Shown here piece by piece: positions 36,501 to 45,139 of a DNA stretch of 64,000 nucleotides. Under the pieces are notes generated by a model. That model did not search any database. It saw only the letters and a program-made list of their open reading frames with translations, and was not told the DNA's origin. The DNA comes from Maribacter polysaccharolyticus. GTDB lineage: Bacteria > Bacteroidota > Bacteroidia > Flavobacteriales > Flavobacteriaceae. The position numbers were made by a program, and so were the translations under genes. How positions within the stretch are numbered: the first letter of the stretch is position 1; each line of letters starts with the position of its first letter. The stretch is from the NCBI RefSeq assembly GCF_028882255.1, contig NZ_JARBUY010000004.1:30529-94528 (forward strand), read 5' to 3'.

Positions 36501-37554
36501 TGAATTGGTTCTCATAGGGATCATATTTATCCAAACCATCTTCGGTGCCGATCCATAAAATACCTGAAGCATCAAAATAAAGGGATGAAACCAGATTATC
36601 AACCAAGGAGGTTTGATCGGTCAAAATGGAATAATACCGCTTAAAATCCCCATTGGGGATATCTTCCAAACGATTACAGACCAAGAGCCCCCCAAGGGTT
36701 CCCACCCAGTATTTACCATCGGGCGATTGGGCAACGGAAACAAAATAAGGCCCTAAGGCATCCCTTGTTTCACTGTCCTCGATAAAAAGGTTCTCAAATT
36801 TATTTTCATCTTTATTCAATTTATACAGCCCCTCTCTGGTACCTATGAAAATATCCTTTTTGCCGTCTTCATAAATGAAATTCAAATATGGATTTACCTC
36901 AACGGTATTAGGGAAATTCAGGGTGTAGGAAGAAGTTCGTTGTATTTCCCCATTACTTTGGAGTGTTATTTTTGCTACGGAAGCTGTTCCAAAACTACCG
37001 ATCCAAATATTTCCGGATGAATCTTCAAAAATTTCCTTGATATATTTAAAACCGGGCAGATTTATTTTTTCGAACCTATTTTCCTCCAAATGAAATATAT
37101 AGAGCCCTTTATCCTTTGTACCCACCCAAACCCGATTGTGCACATCCACAAAAACGGAACGGATTTCATCATCGGGTAAGCTATTGGGGTTCCCCTCTTC
37201 ATTTAAGAATGTAGTAAATTGATAGGTATCCAACTTTAAAAGTGTCAATCCCCTACGGGTACCGATCCACAGGTTGTTGGAATCCGCATCCAATTCCAAG
37301 GCGGTGATATCATCGTCATTGATTTTATTTTCCCCTTCCGAATTGCTTACATACGATTTAAACTCATAACCATCAAAACGGTTAAGCCCTGAAAAAGTAC
37401 CTATCCATAAAAAACCATGTTTGTCCTGGACCAAATGGCGTACCGAATTATGGGACAAACCACTGTTATCATTATAGTGTTCAAATTTGATGCCCTGTGC
37501 AAACGAACAACTAAAGAACAACATCATGGAAAACATGACAAAACGGTATGCCAT
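33529..37554 (-). CDS. hybrid two-component system regulator (HTCS) of the PUL
   Basis: A 1341-residue one-protein sensor-regulator. Signal peptide (MLFFSCSFAQG); many periplasmic beta-propeller repeats (LWIGT and related blades, residues ~30-660); a Y_Y_Y domain (KFEYMLEGFDDNWI, GDYDFKIKSSN); one transmembrane helix near residue 785; histidine kinase with HELRTPLTLI; ATPase motifs NLLSNAIKF and VSDDGIGIP; receiver domain with the phosphorylated Asp in VADVMMP; C-terminal AraC-type DNA-binding domain (SSKLYRKIKELTDLSP, YFSRRFKQQFGFPP). HTCS proteins sense oligosaccharides and activate the neighbouring PUL; the adjacent minus-strand genes are the likely target. Confidence 0.97.
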   Translation of the reverse strand: MAYRFVMFSMMLFFSCSFAQGIKFEHYNDNSGLSHNSVRHLVQDKHGFLWIGTFSGLNRFDGYEFKSYVSNSEGENKINDDDITALELDADSNNLWIGTRRGLTLLKLDTYQFTTFLNEEGNPNSLPDDEIRSVFVDVHNRVWVGTKDKGLYIFHLEENRFEKINLPGFKYIKEIFEDSSGNIWIGSFGTASVAKITLQSNGEIQRTSSYTLNFPNTVEVNPYLNFIYEDGKKDIFIGTREGLYKLNKDENKFENLFIEDSETRDALGPYFVSVAQSPDGKYWVGTLGGLLVCNRLEDIPNGDFKRYYSILTDQTSLVDNLVSSLYFDASGILWIGTEDGLDKYDPYENQFNFNKDISRFIDGQAPRIRGFAKTYNNNIVVATRHNGLFVNENGQFVPLYHNQNDIASIYSDDGKIFYCGLWNGRVLIYDYLKNKSAVVDIGFEAVPISAIKKVQNDKLVVGSFGEGAKMMKIHGSTILPYKTNVLDDGDINAIIADSLNNIWFATEAGVVKYSMTERITYTSSLNGKEGLPHNNVSDIIFDNTGRLWAATRSGLGYFDVEKNNFMPLGDYSELSGKWVTDFLLDANGNLWLNVNNNSVAWINPSTDSYNIYHVNSGNRLDFFSSCGFYNFGESNIYLGGKNGIIYFSPSSIIENQNAPRPIITEIKIENEVILPEKEINGEIPLKKDINETKSLTLSYKNRNFSLQFSTPSYSNERLNKFEYMLEGFDDNWITTTSNSRTVQYTNLFPGDYDFKIKSSNSDGNWSEAVSYTIRIERPFWLTYQALFLFLSILALTFYFIRREVKNRIRLKQELVTEKVNRERDIKLNNEKLRFFTNISHELRTPLTLILGPVKQLMEDGRDQSTEYQKSRYNLIHQNASRLLNLVNQVLDFRKAQTGELKLKVSKTDILQYTRNTFDSIKEFAYNKQIHFHFHTESDSLVGWLDRDKYDKILYNLLSNAIKFTEKFGHVDLFVGLKDYDKGHLIIEVSDDGIGIPKKSQEKIFTRFYQATNSKENNTGSGIGLSLVKSLVDLHKGSIKVKSTPNIGSVFTVIIPINRESYDQEEVFDLATNKERKDVVPDIPVKRPLINTEIKEKILVIEDNLELRKYIVDYLSGCYKVYEAENGEEGLQLCRQIKPILCVADVMMPVMDGFEFCKVLKNDEFISHIPVILLTALSENEDKVRGFDLGADGYLVKPFDPSLLKSRITNIIKTRLELKSKFSDDADSEIGLLVHSPVDKDFMEKVCGLIEKNISNPDLSTGFLCDELGVSSSKLYRKIKELTDLSPNEFVRTVRLKKSTKFLKTKKYNVSEVTDMVGFNDPLYFSRRFKQQFGFPPSRLLK

Positions 37555-38183
37555 ATATTTTTTTTTAGCGATTAAGGTGTTTATTCCAATGGGATGGATG
37601 TAACATCACCCATTCCTTGTTTTTAATGCTTAAACAACAAATTGAAATCAAAATTTAGCGAATACGTTTAGATTCACATTTCGAATCTATTTTTTCAATT
37701 TTCAATAAAATTAATGATTCTTGACCCTACATGCTATTTTTTATCCTTATTATCAACGTTCTCACCTACAGTTTCCCAATCCCCTATTGGTTTCGGAAGT
37801 TGAAGTGTTATTTTCTCCCTTATGGGTCCTGATCGGAAGTATTTACCACAAGCCCATCCTAATCAATTTCAATAGGTTTGCCCAGAAACGTTTAAGCCTA
37901 CAGTCCCTTTAAGATCCGCTGATTCTTCAACCTATGCCCAATTGCTTTCTATCTAAATTGAATTGATGGTCCATTATGGGAATTCCGCACCGGTATACTT
38001 CGGAAGGTGTACTGAACATTACGAATCGAGGGTAAAGCTTGGACATGACCACAATAAATTACATACCCCTTCCATGCAAAGGGCACCCATCGTTCAGCTT
38101 TGTTTTTTTTACAAGATCCAAATCATCGGCAATAGTGGCACATTCTTCTAACGACAACCTTTCATGAATCCTAAAATGGCCAT
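37555..38183 (-). pseudogene. long spacer with what looks like decayed coding sequence
   Basis: About 630 bases with no intact gene. On the minus strand, 38177 down to ~38055 reads as 41 sense codons (LSLEECATIADDLDLVKK, then LNDGCPLHGRGM) before a stop. Around 37,870-37,740 two frames carry protein-like pieces (SADLKGTVGLNVSGQTY; LPKPIGDWETVGENVDNK). These look like parts of a frame-shifted, stop-riddled gene lying downstream of the fucosidase, but I cannot name the family. The call rests on composition and is weak. Confidence 0.3.
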
Positions 38184-39488
38184 TTAAAGCTCAGAGAATT
38201 CAACATTGGTAACCTTTACCACAATGGCATTGGGCCAAATTTTATTATTGTATAACCTATGGGCCTTACTTACCGATATTTCCAACCTATCCTTATGTTG
38301 GACAAACGTAGTTTTCGGGTCGTTTTCCGGCCAATATTCCACCACCTTATCATTTTGCCCCAATACGGAAACTTTCGTGTTTTCTGTGGCTTTGATATTT
38401 TTCAGTAAAAAATTCCTCCTGAAACCCTTAAACCAATGCTGTTGGTTGGTAATGAACACATAAGCCGTGTTTTCATTTTTAGCCTTGGTAAACCATATAT
38501 CACCGTCTTTAATGAGTCCTGGAACCGTTCTTACGTTTTTAACCCCCTCTTGGTTCACAAACATCCATAGTGCAATTTCACGCAAACGCTCCTCTTGCTC
38601 AATGGGTATGGCGCCGTCTGGTTTGGGACCCACATTCATTAAAAAATTACCGCCTTTCGCCCTAATTTCGATAAGTTTATTGATAAGTTCCTTTCCACTT
38701 TTATAAACTTCGTTGGTTGGTTTGTAGGCCCATTGGGTACCCATGGTCATACAGGTTTCCCATGGTCCTGGAATGGCGGTGTCCGGTATTTTCTGCTCTG
38801 GGGTATTTATTTCCCCTCGCGTTACCATGATGTTTGGGTCTTTCTTATGTACGAACTGAACGATATCGGCTTTTTTAAAGGAATCAAAAAACATGATATC
38901 CGGACTGTAATTTTCAATCAACTCTGCGATTTGTTTCTTGTCATAGGCCAATAATTCCGGGTTTTTGTCAACGCCGCTCATTTCCCCTTTCCGAGATATA
39001 AGATGTCCTTGTTTGTTAATAAAACTAAAATCCTCAGGGGAAAAATACAATCCGACTTTTAGGCCGTATTTTCTTAAAGATTTGACCAACATACCCGTAA
39101 TATCCTTTCCGTAAGGGGTATTCATGATATTGAATTCGGTGGTTTCGGTATCCCACATACAAAACCCGTTATGGTGTTTGGTGGTAAATACGACATATTC
39201 GGCTCCCGTTAACTTAAACAATCTTGCCCATTCATCGGGGTCGAATTTATCCGGATAAAATGTTTTTGGGAGCTCGTTCATATAACGTTGCACATAATCC
39301 TCAGAAGCCCCAACCATGGAATGACTGATAACGCTTCCCAGTTGTGAGTCCATGCTCCAATGAATGAATATCCCGAAGCCCATATCCATGAAGTCCTCCA
39401 CGATGGCAGGCTTATTCCTGAGTTGTGCAAAAGTTGAAAAACTTATGGCTAAAAAAAGTATTACTGTAAATTTTCGATTTGAATTCAT
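38184..39488 (-). CDS. GH29 alpha-L-fucosidase (copy 1)
   Basis: A 434-residue secreted enzyme (signal MNSNRKFTVILFLAISFSTFAQ). The GH29 barrel motifs are FGIFIHWS, the KHHNGFCMWDTETT segment (residues ~104-117) and PDIMFFDSF, whose Asp202 is the likely nucleophile; GPWETCMTMGTQWAY, LINKLIEIRAKGGNFLMNVGP and the C-terminal beta-sandwich complete the family pattern. It releases terminal alpha-linked L-fucose. It lies 47 bases downstream of a second GH29 gene with which it shares most of its catalytic domain, so the two arose by duplication. Confidence 0.93.
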   Translation of the reverse strand: MNSNRKFTVILFLAISFSTFAQLRNKPAIVEDFMDMGFGIFIHWSMDSQLGSVISHSMVGASEDYVQRYMNELPKTFYPDKFDPDEWARLFKLTGAEYVVFTTKHHNGFCMWDTETTEFNIMNTPYGKDITGMLVKSLRKYGLKVGLYFSPEDFSFINKQGHLISRKGEMSGVDKNPELLAYDKKQIAELIENYSPDIMFFDSFKKADIVQFVHKKDPNIMVTRGEINTPEQKIPDTAIPGPWETCMTMGTQWAYKPTNEVYKSGKELINKLIEIRAKGGNFLMNVGPKPDGAIPIEQEERLREIALWMFVNQEGVKNVRTVPGLIKDGDIWFTKAKNENTAYVFITNQQHWFKGFRRNFLLKNIKATENTKVSVLGQNDKVVEYWPENDPKTTFVQHKDRLEISVSKAHRLYNNKIWPNAIVVKVTNVEFSEL

Positions 39489-39535
39489 TCTTCAGTATTT
39501 TTTAATTGAAACAAATTGGTTTTAAAACGGTTAGG

Positions 39536-40852
39536 TCAATCCTGTTTATCAATAAACTCCACATGGGTTAATTTCACTACTATGGCGTTATGCCAAATTT
39601 TGTTATTGTACACCCTTTGGGCCCTGGTTATTGAGATTTCAACGTTGTGGTCTTGTTGCTTAAAACGGGATTCCGGTAAGTTGTTGGGCGAATATTCCAC
39701 GATCAAATCATTCTGCCCCAAAACGGAAATTTCGGTATCCTTTGTCGTTTTCAAGTTATGGATATAAAACAACCTTCTTTTTCCTTTAAACCATTCAGGT
39801 TGATTCGTAATAAAGGCATAGGCCGTGTTTTCATCTTTGGCTTTTGTAAACCATATATCCCCATCTTTAATTTGGGTGGGTACTGTCCTTACTTTTTTGA
39901 CCCCTTCATTATTTACAAACATCCAAAGTGCAATTTCCCTTAATCGCTCTTCTTGTTCTATAGGTATTTCCCCGTTTGGTTTTGGTCCTACGTTCATTAA
40001 AAAATTACCCCCTTTCGCCCTTATTTCAATGAGTTTATTTATTAGTTCCTCCCCACTTTTATATACTTCGTTGGTTGGTTTGTAGGCCCATTGCGTACCC
40101 ATGGTCATACAGGTTTCCCATGGGCCAGGTTGCGCACCACCGGGTATTTTTTGTTCGGGCGTACTCATTTCCCCTCGGGTTACCACAATATTCGGGTCTA
40201 ATGAATGTACATATTGGGCCATGGGGCGCGTGCTGAAAGCATCAAAAAACATGACATCAATAGGGCCGTATTTAGTGACCAATTCCTTTACTTGCCTTTT
40301 ATCATATTCGAAAAGCGCTTTGTTCTTGGTGATTTGGGTCATTTCCCCTTTTCTGGAAATGACATGCCCCTGTTTATGAAGAAAACTAAAATCTTCCGGA
40401 GAAAAATAGAATCCGACCTTTAAACCGTATTTACGCAAAGACTTCACCAACATGCCGGTAATGTCCTTACCGTAGGGTGTATTCATGATATTGAAATCGG
40501 TGGTTTCGGTATCCCACATACAAAAACCGTTATGGTGTTTGGTGGTAAACACCACATATTCCGCACCCGTTAATTTAAAGAGCCTTGCCCATTCATCGGG
40601 GTCGAAATCTTTTGGATAGAATGTCTTGGGAAGCTCTTCCATATAACGTTGCACATAATCTTCCGAAGCCCCGACCAGGGAATGGCTAATTACGCTACCC
40701 AATTGGGAATCCATACTCCAATGGATGAATATCCCGAAGCCCATATCCATGAATTGTCCATTAAGCTCGGGCTTATTCTTGAGCTGACTAAAAACAAACG
40801 TGCTTATAAAACACAGTAACGTGGCTGTAAGGTATCTTTTGTACGCGATCAT
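39536..40852 (-). CDS. GH29 alpha-L-fucosidase (copy 2)
   Basis: A 438-residue secreted enzyme (signal ending STFVFSQ). It shares long identical blocks with the neighbouring GH29 protein (GFGIFIHWSMDSQLGSVISH, EYVVFTTKHHNGFCMWDTET, PGPWETCMTMGTQWAYKPTN). Asp204 in IDVMFFDAF is the likely nucleophile. The two differ mainly around residues 170-225 (the region between the barrel strands that shapes the substrate pocket: DAFSTRPMAQYVHSLD against DSFKKADIVQFVHKKD) and in the C-terminal domain, so they may prefer different fucose linkages. It is followed by copy 1 on the same strand. Confidence 0.93.
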   Translation of the reverse strand: MIAYKRYLTATLLCFISTFVFSQLKNKPELNGQFMDMGFGIFIHWSMDSQLGSVISHSLVGASEDYVQRYMEELPKTFYPKDFDPDEWARLFKLTGAEYVVFTTKHHNGFCMWDTETTDFNIMNTPYGKDITGMLVKSLRKYGLKVGFYFSPEDFSFLHKQGHVISRKGEMTQITKNKALFEYDKRQVKELVTKYGPIDVMFFDAFSTRPMAQYVHSLDPNIVVTRGEMSTPEQKIPGGAQPGPWETCMTMGTQWAYKPTNEVYKSGEELINKLIEIRAKGGNFLMNVGPKPNGEIPIEQEERLREIALWMFVNNEGVKKVRTVPTQIKDGDIWFTKAKDENTAYAFITNQPEWFKGKRRLFYIHNLKTTKDTEISVLGQNDLIVEYSPNNLPESRFKQQDHNVEISITRAQRVYNNKIWHNAIVVKLTHVEFIDKQD

Positions 40853-40998
40853 GGCTTTATCATTAAATTAAATTTTAAGAACGGTATGGCACAAACAGGT
40901 CCGATATTCTCCACTTTTCCTATTTATCCAAATCCATTATGGATTACATTTCAATGTCAGGATTGAATTCCTTTTTCCCTCTGTTATAATTTCAAAAT

Positions 40999-42660
40999 TC
41001 ACAAATCCCCTTCAATCAATGACCAGGAATCAAAATCCCGATCGAGCTTATTACCATCTTCCGATATCATTACCCATTGGTCTTTTAGGGCGAAAACATC
41101 GTATGTCAACAATGGGCCGTCTGGAAATTGGAATTGCCCCTTCAATACTTCAGGGTCAGGGTTTTCTTTTAAGACTTTTTCAAAAATCGCCGAAGACCCA
41201 ACATTTTCGAATAATGCCATTAACCCAAAACGGGGCGTGGAATAAACAACGATGGTTACATTTTTGGGACCTGAATAGACGGCCCAACTTCCATTTTTGA
41301 TTATGACATCCACATTCTTGGGAATGGATACCGGACCCGCGGCACAGGAAAAGTTCTTATATACCCCCGTGTTGTTCCAATCCATAAAATCATCCCCTGG
41401 TCCGGCAAGGTGGAATATTTCCGACAGCTGATCTTCCCGATCGTTGAGGAACAAACAAATAGGTCTGGTCACAATCAATGATCGTTCACCCCTGTTCACC
41501 CCTCCTGCACTCAGCAGAAAATTCTTCCCGGCACTGCTAATTTCAGGTGAAGCTTCGGGACCATGACCCTGACGGATAAAATACCCGTCCTTTTTATCGA
41601 AAAGCATGGAAACGAACTTATCTGCCGGGCGATAGGGCATACATGCCCCCATAAGAGCGTGTATTGCAGCCTTGCCAAGGTTTTTGTCGTAATTTTCCAT
41701 ATCCGAATAGCTGAGCCAAGCTTTTATAAACGCCGAGTGGTAATCGGTGGTGAGTTCCTGAATGCCCGCTTTTTCATATCGCCTTCGCATTGGCGGGAAA
41801 TGTTTTAAATTAAGGCTATTCAAGGCATAACCCCAATTAATGTAATCGAGTACCTCCCTAGCCGTTGTACTTACTTTTTCCGAAGCATAAGCTTCCAGGT
41901 TCAGTAAAGCGGTAATGGTATATCCCAGATAAGGAATGGAGTTGAATTCATACAGTCCGTTCGTCTTCATTTCATCCAAAAACAATAAAAGTTTTTCTTC
42001 CATGCCATTTTGGATGTTGTTATAATAGCTATCGGTATTTCCATGTAACCTAATCCATCGGTTTTTTAGATATCTGGATCCTTCAGTCATCAATATATGG
42101 TTTTCGGTTTCCATTACCTGACCCAAGGTTTTGGGTACCGTATAGCTAAAGGTATTGCCCTCTTCCGACAATAACACATTTAAAAGATGGTTTTTGGTTT
42201 CCGGATATACCAAATCGGGGCGTTCTCCAAATTTCCAAAGAATCGTGGTAAGGATGGTTAGGGGAAAATCATAATCCCCCTTTGGGTTCAGTGGCCAAGA
42301 TGAACCACAATTGCCCCAAACAGTCATCTTTTGTAAGGTCTCGTTGACTTCAGAAATATGCTGCCCCAACATCATTCTGGCTAAAAGAATGCGAGTGGTA
42401 TTCCCTTTTTTCAATAACATCGCATCGGTAATTGGCATTTTCGCGATGATCTTATAAATACTATCGGCAAAAATCGACTCATTTTTCCATTCCAAAGTCC
42501 TATCATGGGGAACAGTGACATTTCCTTGCTTAATCGCTACATCACGGTAACTTATTGCACCAAAAACCTGTGACTGAAGCTGCTTGTTATTGAATAACAT
42601 CAATAACGCCAACACCCCGATCGTGACCAATAAAATGTATTTCACCTTCTTTTGAACCAT
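40999..42660 (-). CDS. membrane-anchored or secreted toroid-like protein, candidate new PUL enzyme
   Basis: About 553 residues when started at the ATG at 42660 (MVQKKVKYILLVTIGVLALLMLF, a signal anchor or signal peptide); an ATG 36 bases upstream adds a polar stretch before it and is less likely. The first ~400 residues look all-helical with regularly spaced aromatic and polar motifs (TENHILMTEGSRYLKNRW, SIPYLGYTITALLNLEAYAS), as in the alpha/alpha toroids of polysaccharide lyases and some hydrolases; the last ~170 residues look beta-rich (NVDVIIKNGSWAVYSG, NVTIVVYSTPRFG), as in lyase C-terminal domains. I recognise no CAZy family with confidence. It sits between GH29 and GH92 genes, so action on the same glycan is likely. 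Confidence 0.6.
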   Translation of the reverse strand: MVQKKVKYILLVTIGVLALLMLFNNKQLQSQVFGAISYRDVAIKQGNVTVPHDRTLEWKNESIFADSIYKIIAKMPITDAMLLKKGNTTRILLARMMLGQHISEVNETLQKMTVWGNCGSSWPLNPKGDYDFPLTILTTILWKFGERPDLVYPETKNHLLNVLLSEEGNTFSYTVPKTLGQVMETENHILMTEGSRYLKNRWIRLHGNTDSYYNNIQNGMEEKLLLFLDEMKTNGLYEFNSIPYLGYTITALLNLEAYASEKVSTTAREVLDYINWGYALNSLNLKHFPPMRRRYEKAGIQELTTDYHSAFIKAWLSYSDMENYDKNLGKAAIHALMGACMPYRPADKFVSMLFDKKDGYFIRQGHGPEASPEISSAGKNFLLSAGGVNRGERSLIVTRPICLFLNDREDQLSEIFHLAGPGDDFMDWNNTGVYKNFSCAAGPVSIPKNVDVIIKNGSWAVYSGPKNVTIVVYSTPRFGLMALFENVGSSAIFEKVLKENPDPEVLKGQFQFPDGPLLTYDVFALKDQWVMISEDGNKLDRDFDSWSLIEGDL

Positions 42661-42801
42661 CTTAGGTTTATCTTGGCATTCGAAATTTCCGATCAACTAA
42701 AATAGCCGATGGCTTCATAGGAACCCTAAACAGCAGGTATTGAAAACATAGTACCAACTTTTTAGTAGTATAAGCAATCTAACAGTCGTTTATTTTAAAG
42801 T

Positions 42802-45132
42802 TTAGTCATTGACTTTATCAGTCATTTTCAGAACCAGGTTTCCTCCTTTTATAATATCGCTATGACGGATTACATATCCATTGACCGGTTGCCCATTCAG
42901 GACTGCTGATGCCACGAATACATTTTCCTTGCTATTATTGATCGATTCAATGGTAAATGTGGCATTTGAATAATAATCGGGGTTCAATTTAATACTGATC
43001 TTATCAAAAATGGGGCTTCCTATTTGATACTCGGGGTCCTGATCGGTACCGCCATTCATTTGGAACAAGCCTATTTTCATTAAAACCGCCAAACTCCCCA
43101 TTAACCCTTGGTCTTCATCCCCATTATAGCCTGTCGCGGGCGACAAACCGCTAAAGGCTTTTGCAACCACCTTACGTGACCATTGTTGGGTAAGGTCGTA
43201 CCTACCCAATTTATGGAAAACAAAAGCCGTTTGAATGGAAGGTTGGTTACCATAGTTTATGGGAATACGTCGGTATTCAGGATGCAGCTCTTGGGCATGT
43301 GAATTACCGGAAGTGAAGTTAAGTTTCTCAGCTTTCATGAATTGATTTTGCAGTTTTTCAACGGCTTTATCGTTACCCCCCATCAATGCCGCCAACCCCT
43401 CTAGATCATGGGGGACAAACCAAGTGGATTGTGCTCCATTCGATTCTATAAAACCTATTTGCACTTGGTAAGGATCGAATTTCTTTCGCCATTCCCCTTT
43501 TACGTTTTTTGGACGCATCCAACCCGATTCCGTATCAAAAACGTTTTTATAGTTTTTTGATCGTTGAATGAAATACCCATAATCTTCTTGATGATTCAGT
43601 TTTTTCGCCAATTGGGCCAAGGTCCAATCTTGATAGGCATACTCCATGGTTAAACCGGACCCTTCTTGGTGCCCACCAAAATCGCCCTCCGGAATGGGAT
43701 AAGGAACAAATCCCTTTTCGTAATAATACTTGAACCCCCCGCCTAATTTTGTATGGTGTTCATAACCCGACTTTTCCATAATTCCTCCGGGCATATGGTT
43801 TTTCTTCAAGGCTTGGTAAATACCCTCCAAATCTTTATCGATAATTCCCTTTTGGATCGCCGTAACTATAAATGGTGTGGATGAAGCACCTGTCATTACA
43901 TAGGTATAATTACCTCCCGAGGGGCCACGGGGAACCATTCCCCCGTCTTTGTAGTACTGCATTAACGAATGGGCGAAATCCTCCATGATTTCCGGATAAA
44001 CCAAGCCCCAAAGGGTATTGAGGGTCCATTGCGCCCCCCAAAACGAATCGGAATTATAATGGTTGAATTTTGGCACACCAGTTTCATCAAGTGGTAATTG
44101 CCCTATTCTAAACGTTTCACCGGTATTGTCCGGATAAGCCCCACTAACATCGCTAATGATACGACGCCCTTGAAGGGCATGCCATAAATCGGTATAAAAG
44201 CGCGATTGCTCTTCATCAGAACCGCCTTCAACCACTATCCTACCCAATAACCCATTCCATTCGGCTTTGGATTCCGAAACAATGGTGTCAAAATCCCAGT
44301 GCGGCAATTCGACCGCTATATTGTTATCGGCATTTTCAACCGATGTATACGAAATTCCGATTTTCATTAAAACCTTTTTCTCCCCATCCTTTAAATTGAC
44401 CAGGTAATTTCCTGTTTTCGGGTCTTGTTGGATCGAAGTGATATCGGTATTCAATTCAACTTTAAAATATACGGTAAGTGGCTTGGGCCGCCTACGTGTT
44501 GGATCCATGACCACACTGCCGGAAAGTTCATTGTTTTTATTCTGCCATAATTTACCCCCGGAATTTTTACAGGGGCCCAATAAGGTGTTCAAATTAAACA
44601 ATATTGCAGCTTGTTTTTTCCCCGGAAAGGTATATTGATGAAACCCTACGCGCTTGGTGCCCGTTAATTCCACCCCGATATCGAAACGATCCAAATCTAC
44701 TGAATGGTACCCTGGAGCCACCTGTTCCGTTTCATGCTGGAATTTTGAGTAAAAATCAGTGTAAATAGTCTTCTTATCCCCTTCGGAAACCGTTACCGGC
44801 ATGACCGACACACCGGACATCTGCCATGCATGGATGTGACTAAACCCTTTAATGGTATCGGTATTATACCTATAACCACTGCCCCAGGCACCTCCAATTT
44901 GAGTATCTGGACTTAGATTCACCATTCCGAATGGGCGGCTGGCAGAAGAGAAGAAAAACCATCTGGAGTTTTCAGTGTCCAATAGTGGGTAAACTTTTGA
45001 TGTGAAATCCGTTGGTATCACATTATCGATCAATGCCGATTTTTTCTCTTTGCTCCCACAAGATGGAAAAAAGAGCATTAAAATCAAGATTCCGATATAT
45101 ATACTTATTTGGCTTTGGGTCAGCTTCATCAT
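42802..45132 (-). CDS. GH92 alpha-mannosidase-like lipoprotein
   Basis: A 776-residue protein with a lipoprotein signal (LFFPSCGSK, Cys ~25). GH92 features are the N-terminal beta-sandwich with FFFSSASRPFGMVNLSPDT and GFSHIHAWQMSG, and the catalytic (alpha/alpha)6 domain with FIESNGAQSTWFVPHDLEGLAAL, whose Glu matches the family's acid, and GYNGDEDQG, which corresponds to the usual GNDDxGxMSAW base-bearing motif but is altered (Asn to Asp, Asp to Glu, and no SAW). GH92 enzymes are Ca2+-dependent exo-mannosidases on alpha-mannosides. The altered motif leaves the exact specificity open. It overlaps neither neighbour and is 7 bases from the next gene. Confidence 0.85.
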   Translation of the reverse strand: MMKLTQSQISIYIGILILMLFFPSCGSKEKKSALIDNVIPTDFTSKVYPLLDTENSRWFFFSSASRPFGMVNLSPDTQIGGAWGSGYRYNTDTIKGFSHIHAWQMSGVSVMPVTVSEGDKKTIYTDFYSKFQHETEQVAPGYHSVDLDRFDIGVELTGTKRVGFHQYTFPGKKQAAILFNLNTLLGPCKNSGGKLWQNKNNELSGSVVMDPTRRRPKPLTVYFKVELNTDITSIQQDPKTGNYLVNLKDGEKKVLMKIGISYTSVENADNNIAVELPHWDFDTIVSESKAEWNGLLGRIVVEGGSDEEQSRFYTDLWHALQGRRIISDVSGAYPDNTGETFRIGQLPLDETGVPKFNHYNSDSFWGAQWTLNTLWGLVYPEIMEDFAHSLMQYYKDGGMVPRGPSGGNYTYVMTGASSTPFIVTAIQKGIIDKDLEGIYQALKKNHMPGGIMEKSGYEHHTKLGGGFKYYYEKGFVPYPIPEGDFGGHQEGSGLTMEYAYQDWTLAQLAKKLNHQEDYGYFIQRSKNYKNVFDTESGWMRPKNVKGEWRKKFDPYQVQIGFIESNGAQSTWFVPHDLEGLAALMGGNDKAVEKLQNQFMKAEKLNFTSGNSHAQELHPEYRRIPINYGNQPSIQTAFVFHKLGRYDLTQQWSRKVVAKAFSGLSPATGYNGDEDQGLMGSLAVLMKIGLFQMNGGTDQDPEYQIGSPIFDKISIKLNPDYYSNATFTIESINNSKENVFVASAVLNGQPVNGYVIRHSDIIKGGNLVLKMTDKVND

Positions 45133-45139
45133 GTTCTAT

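Noticed and set aside
38206..40423. Plus-strand open frames opposite the fucosidase genes
   Set aside because: They are antisense shadows of GH29 coding sequence; the strong frame and motifs are on the minus strand.
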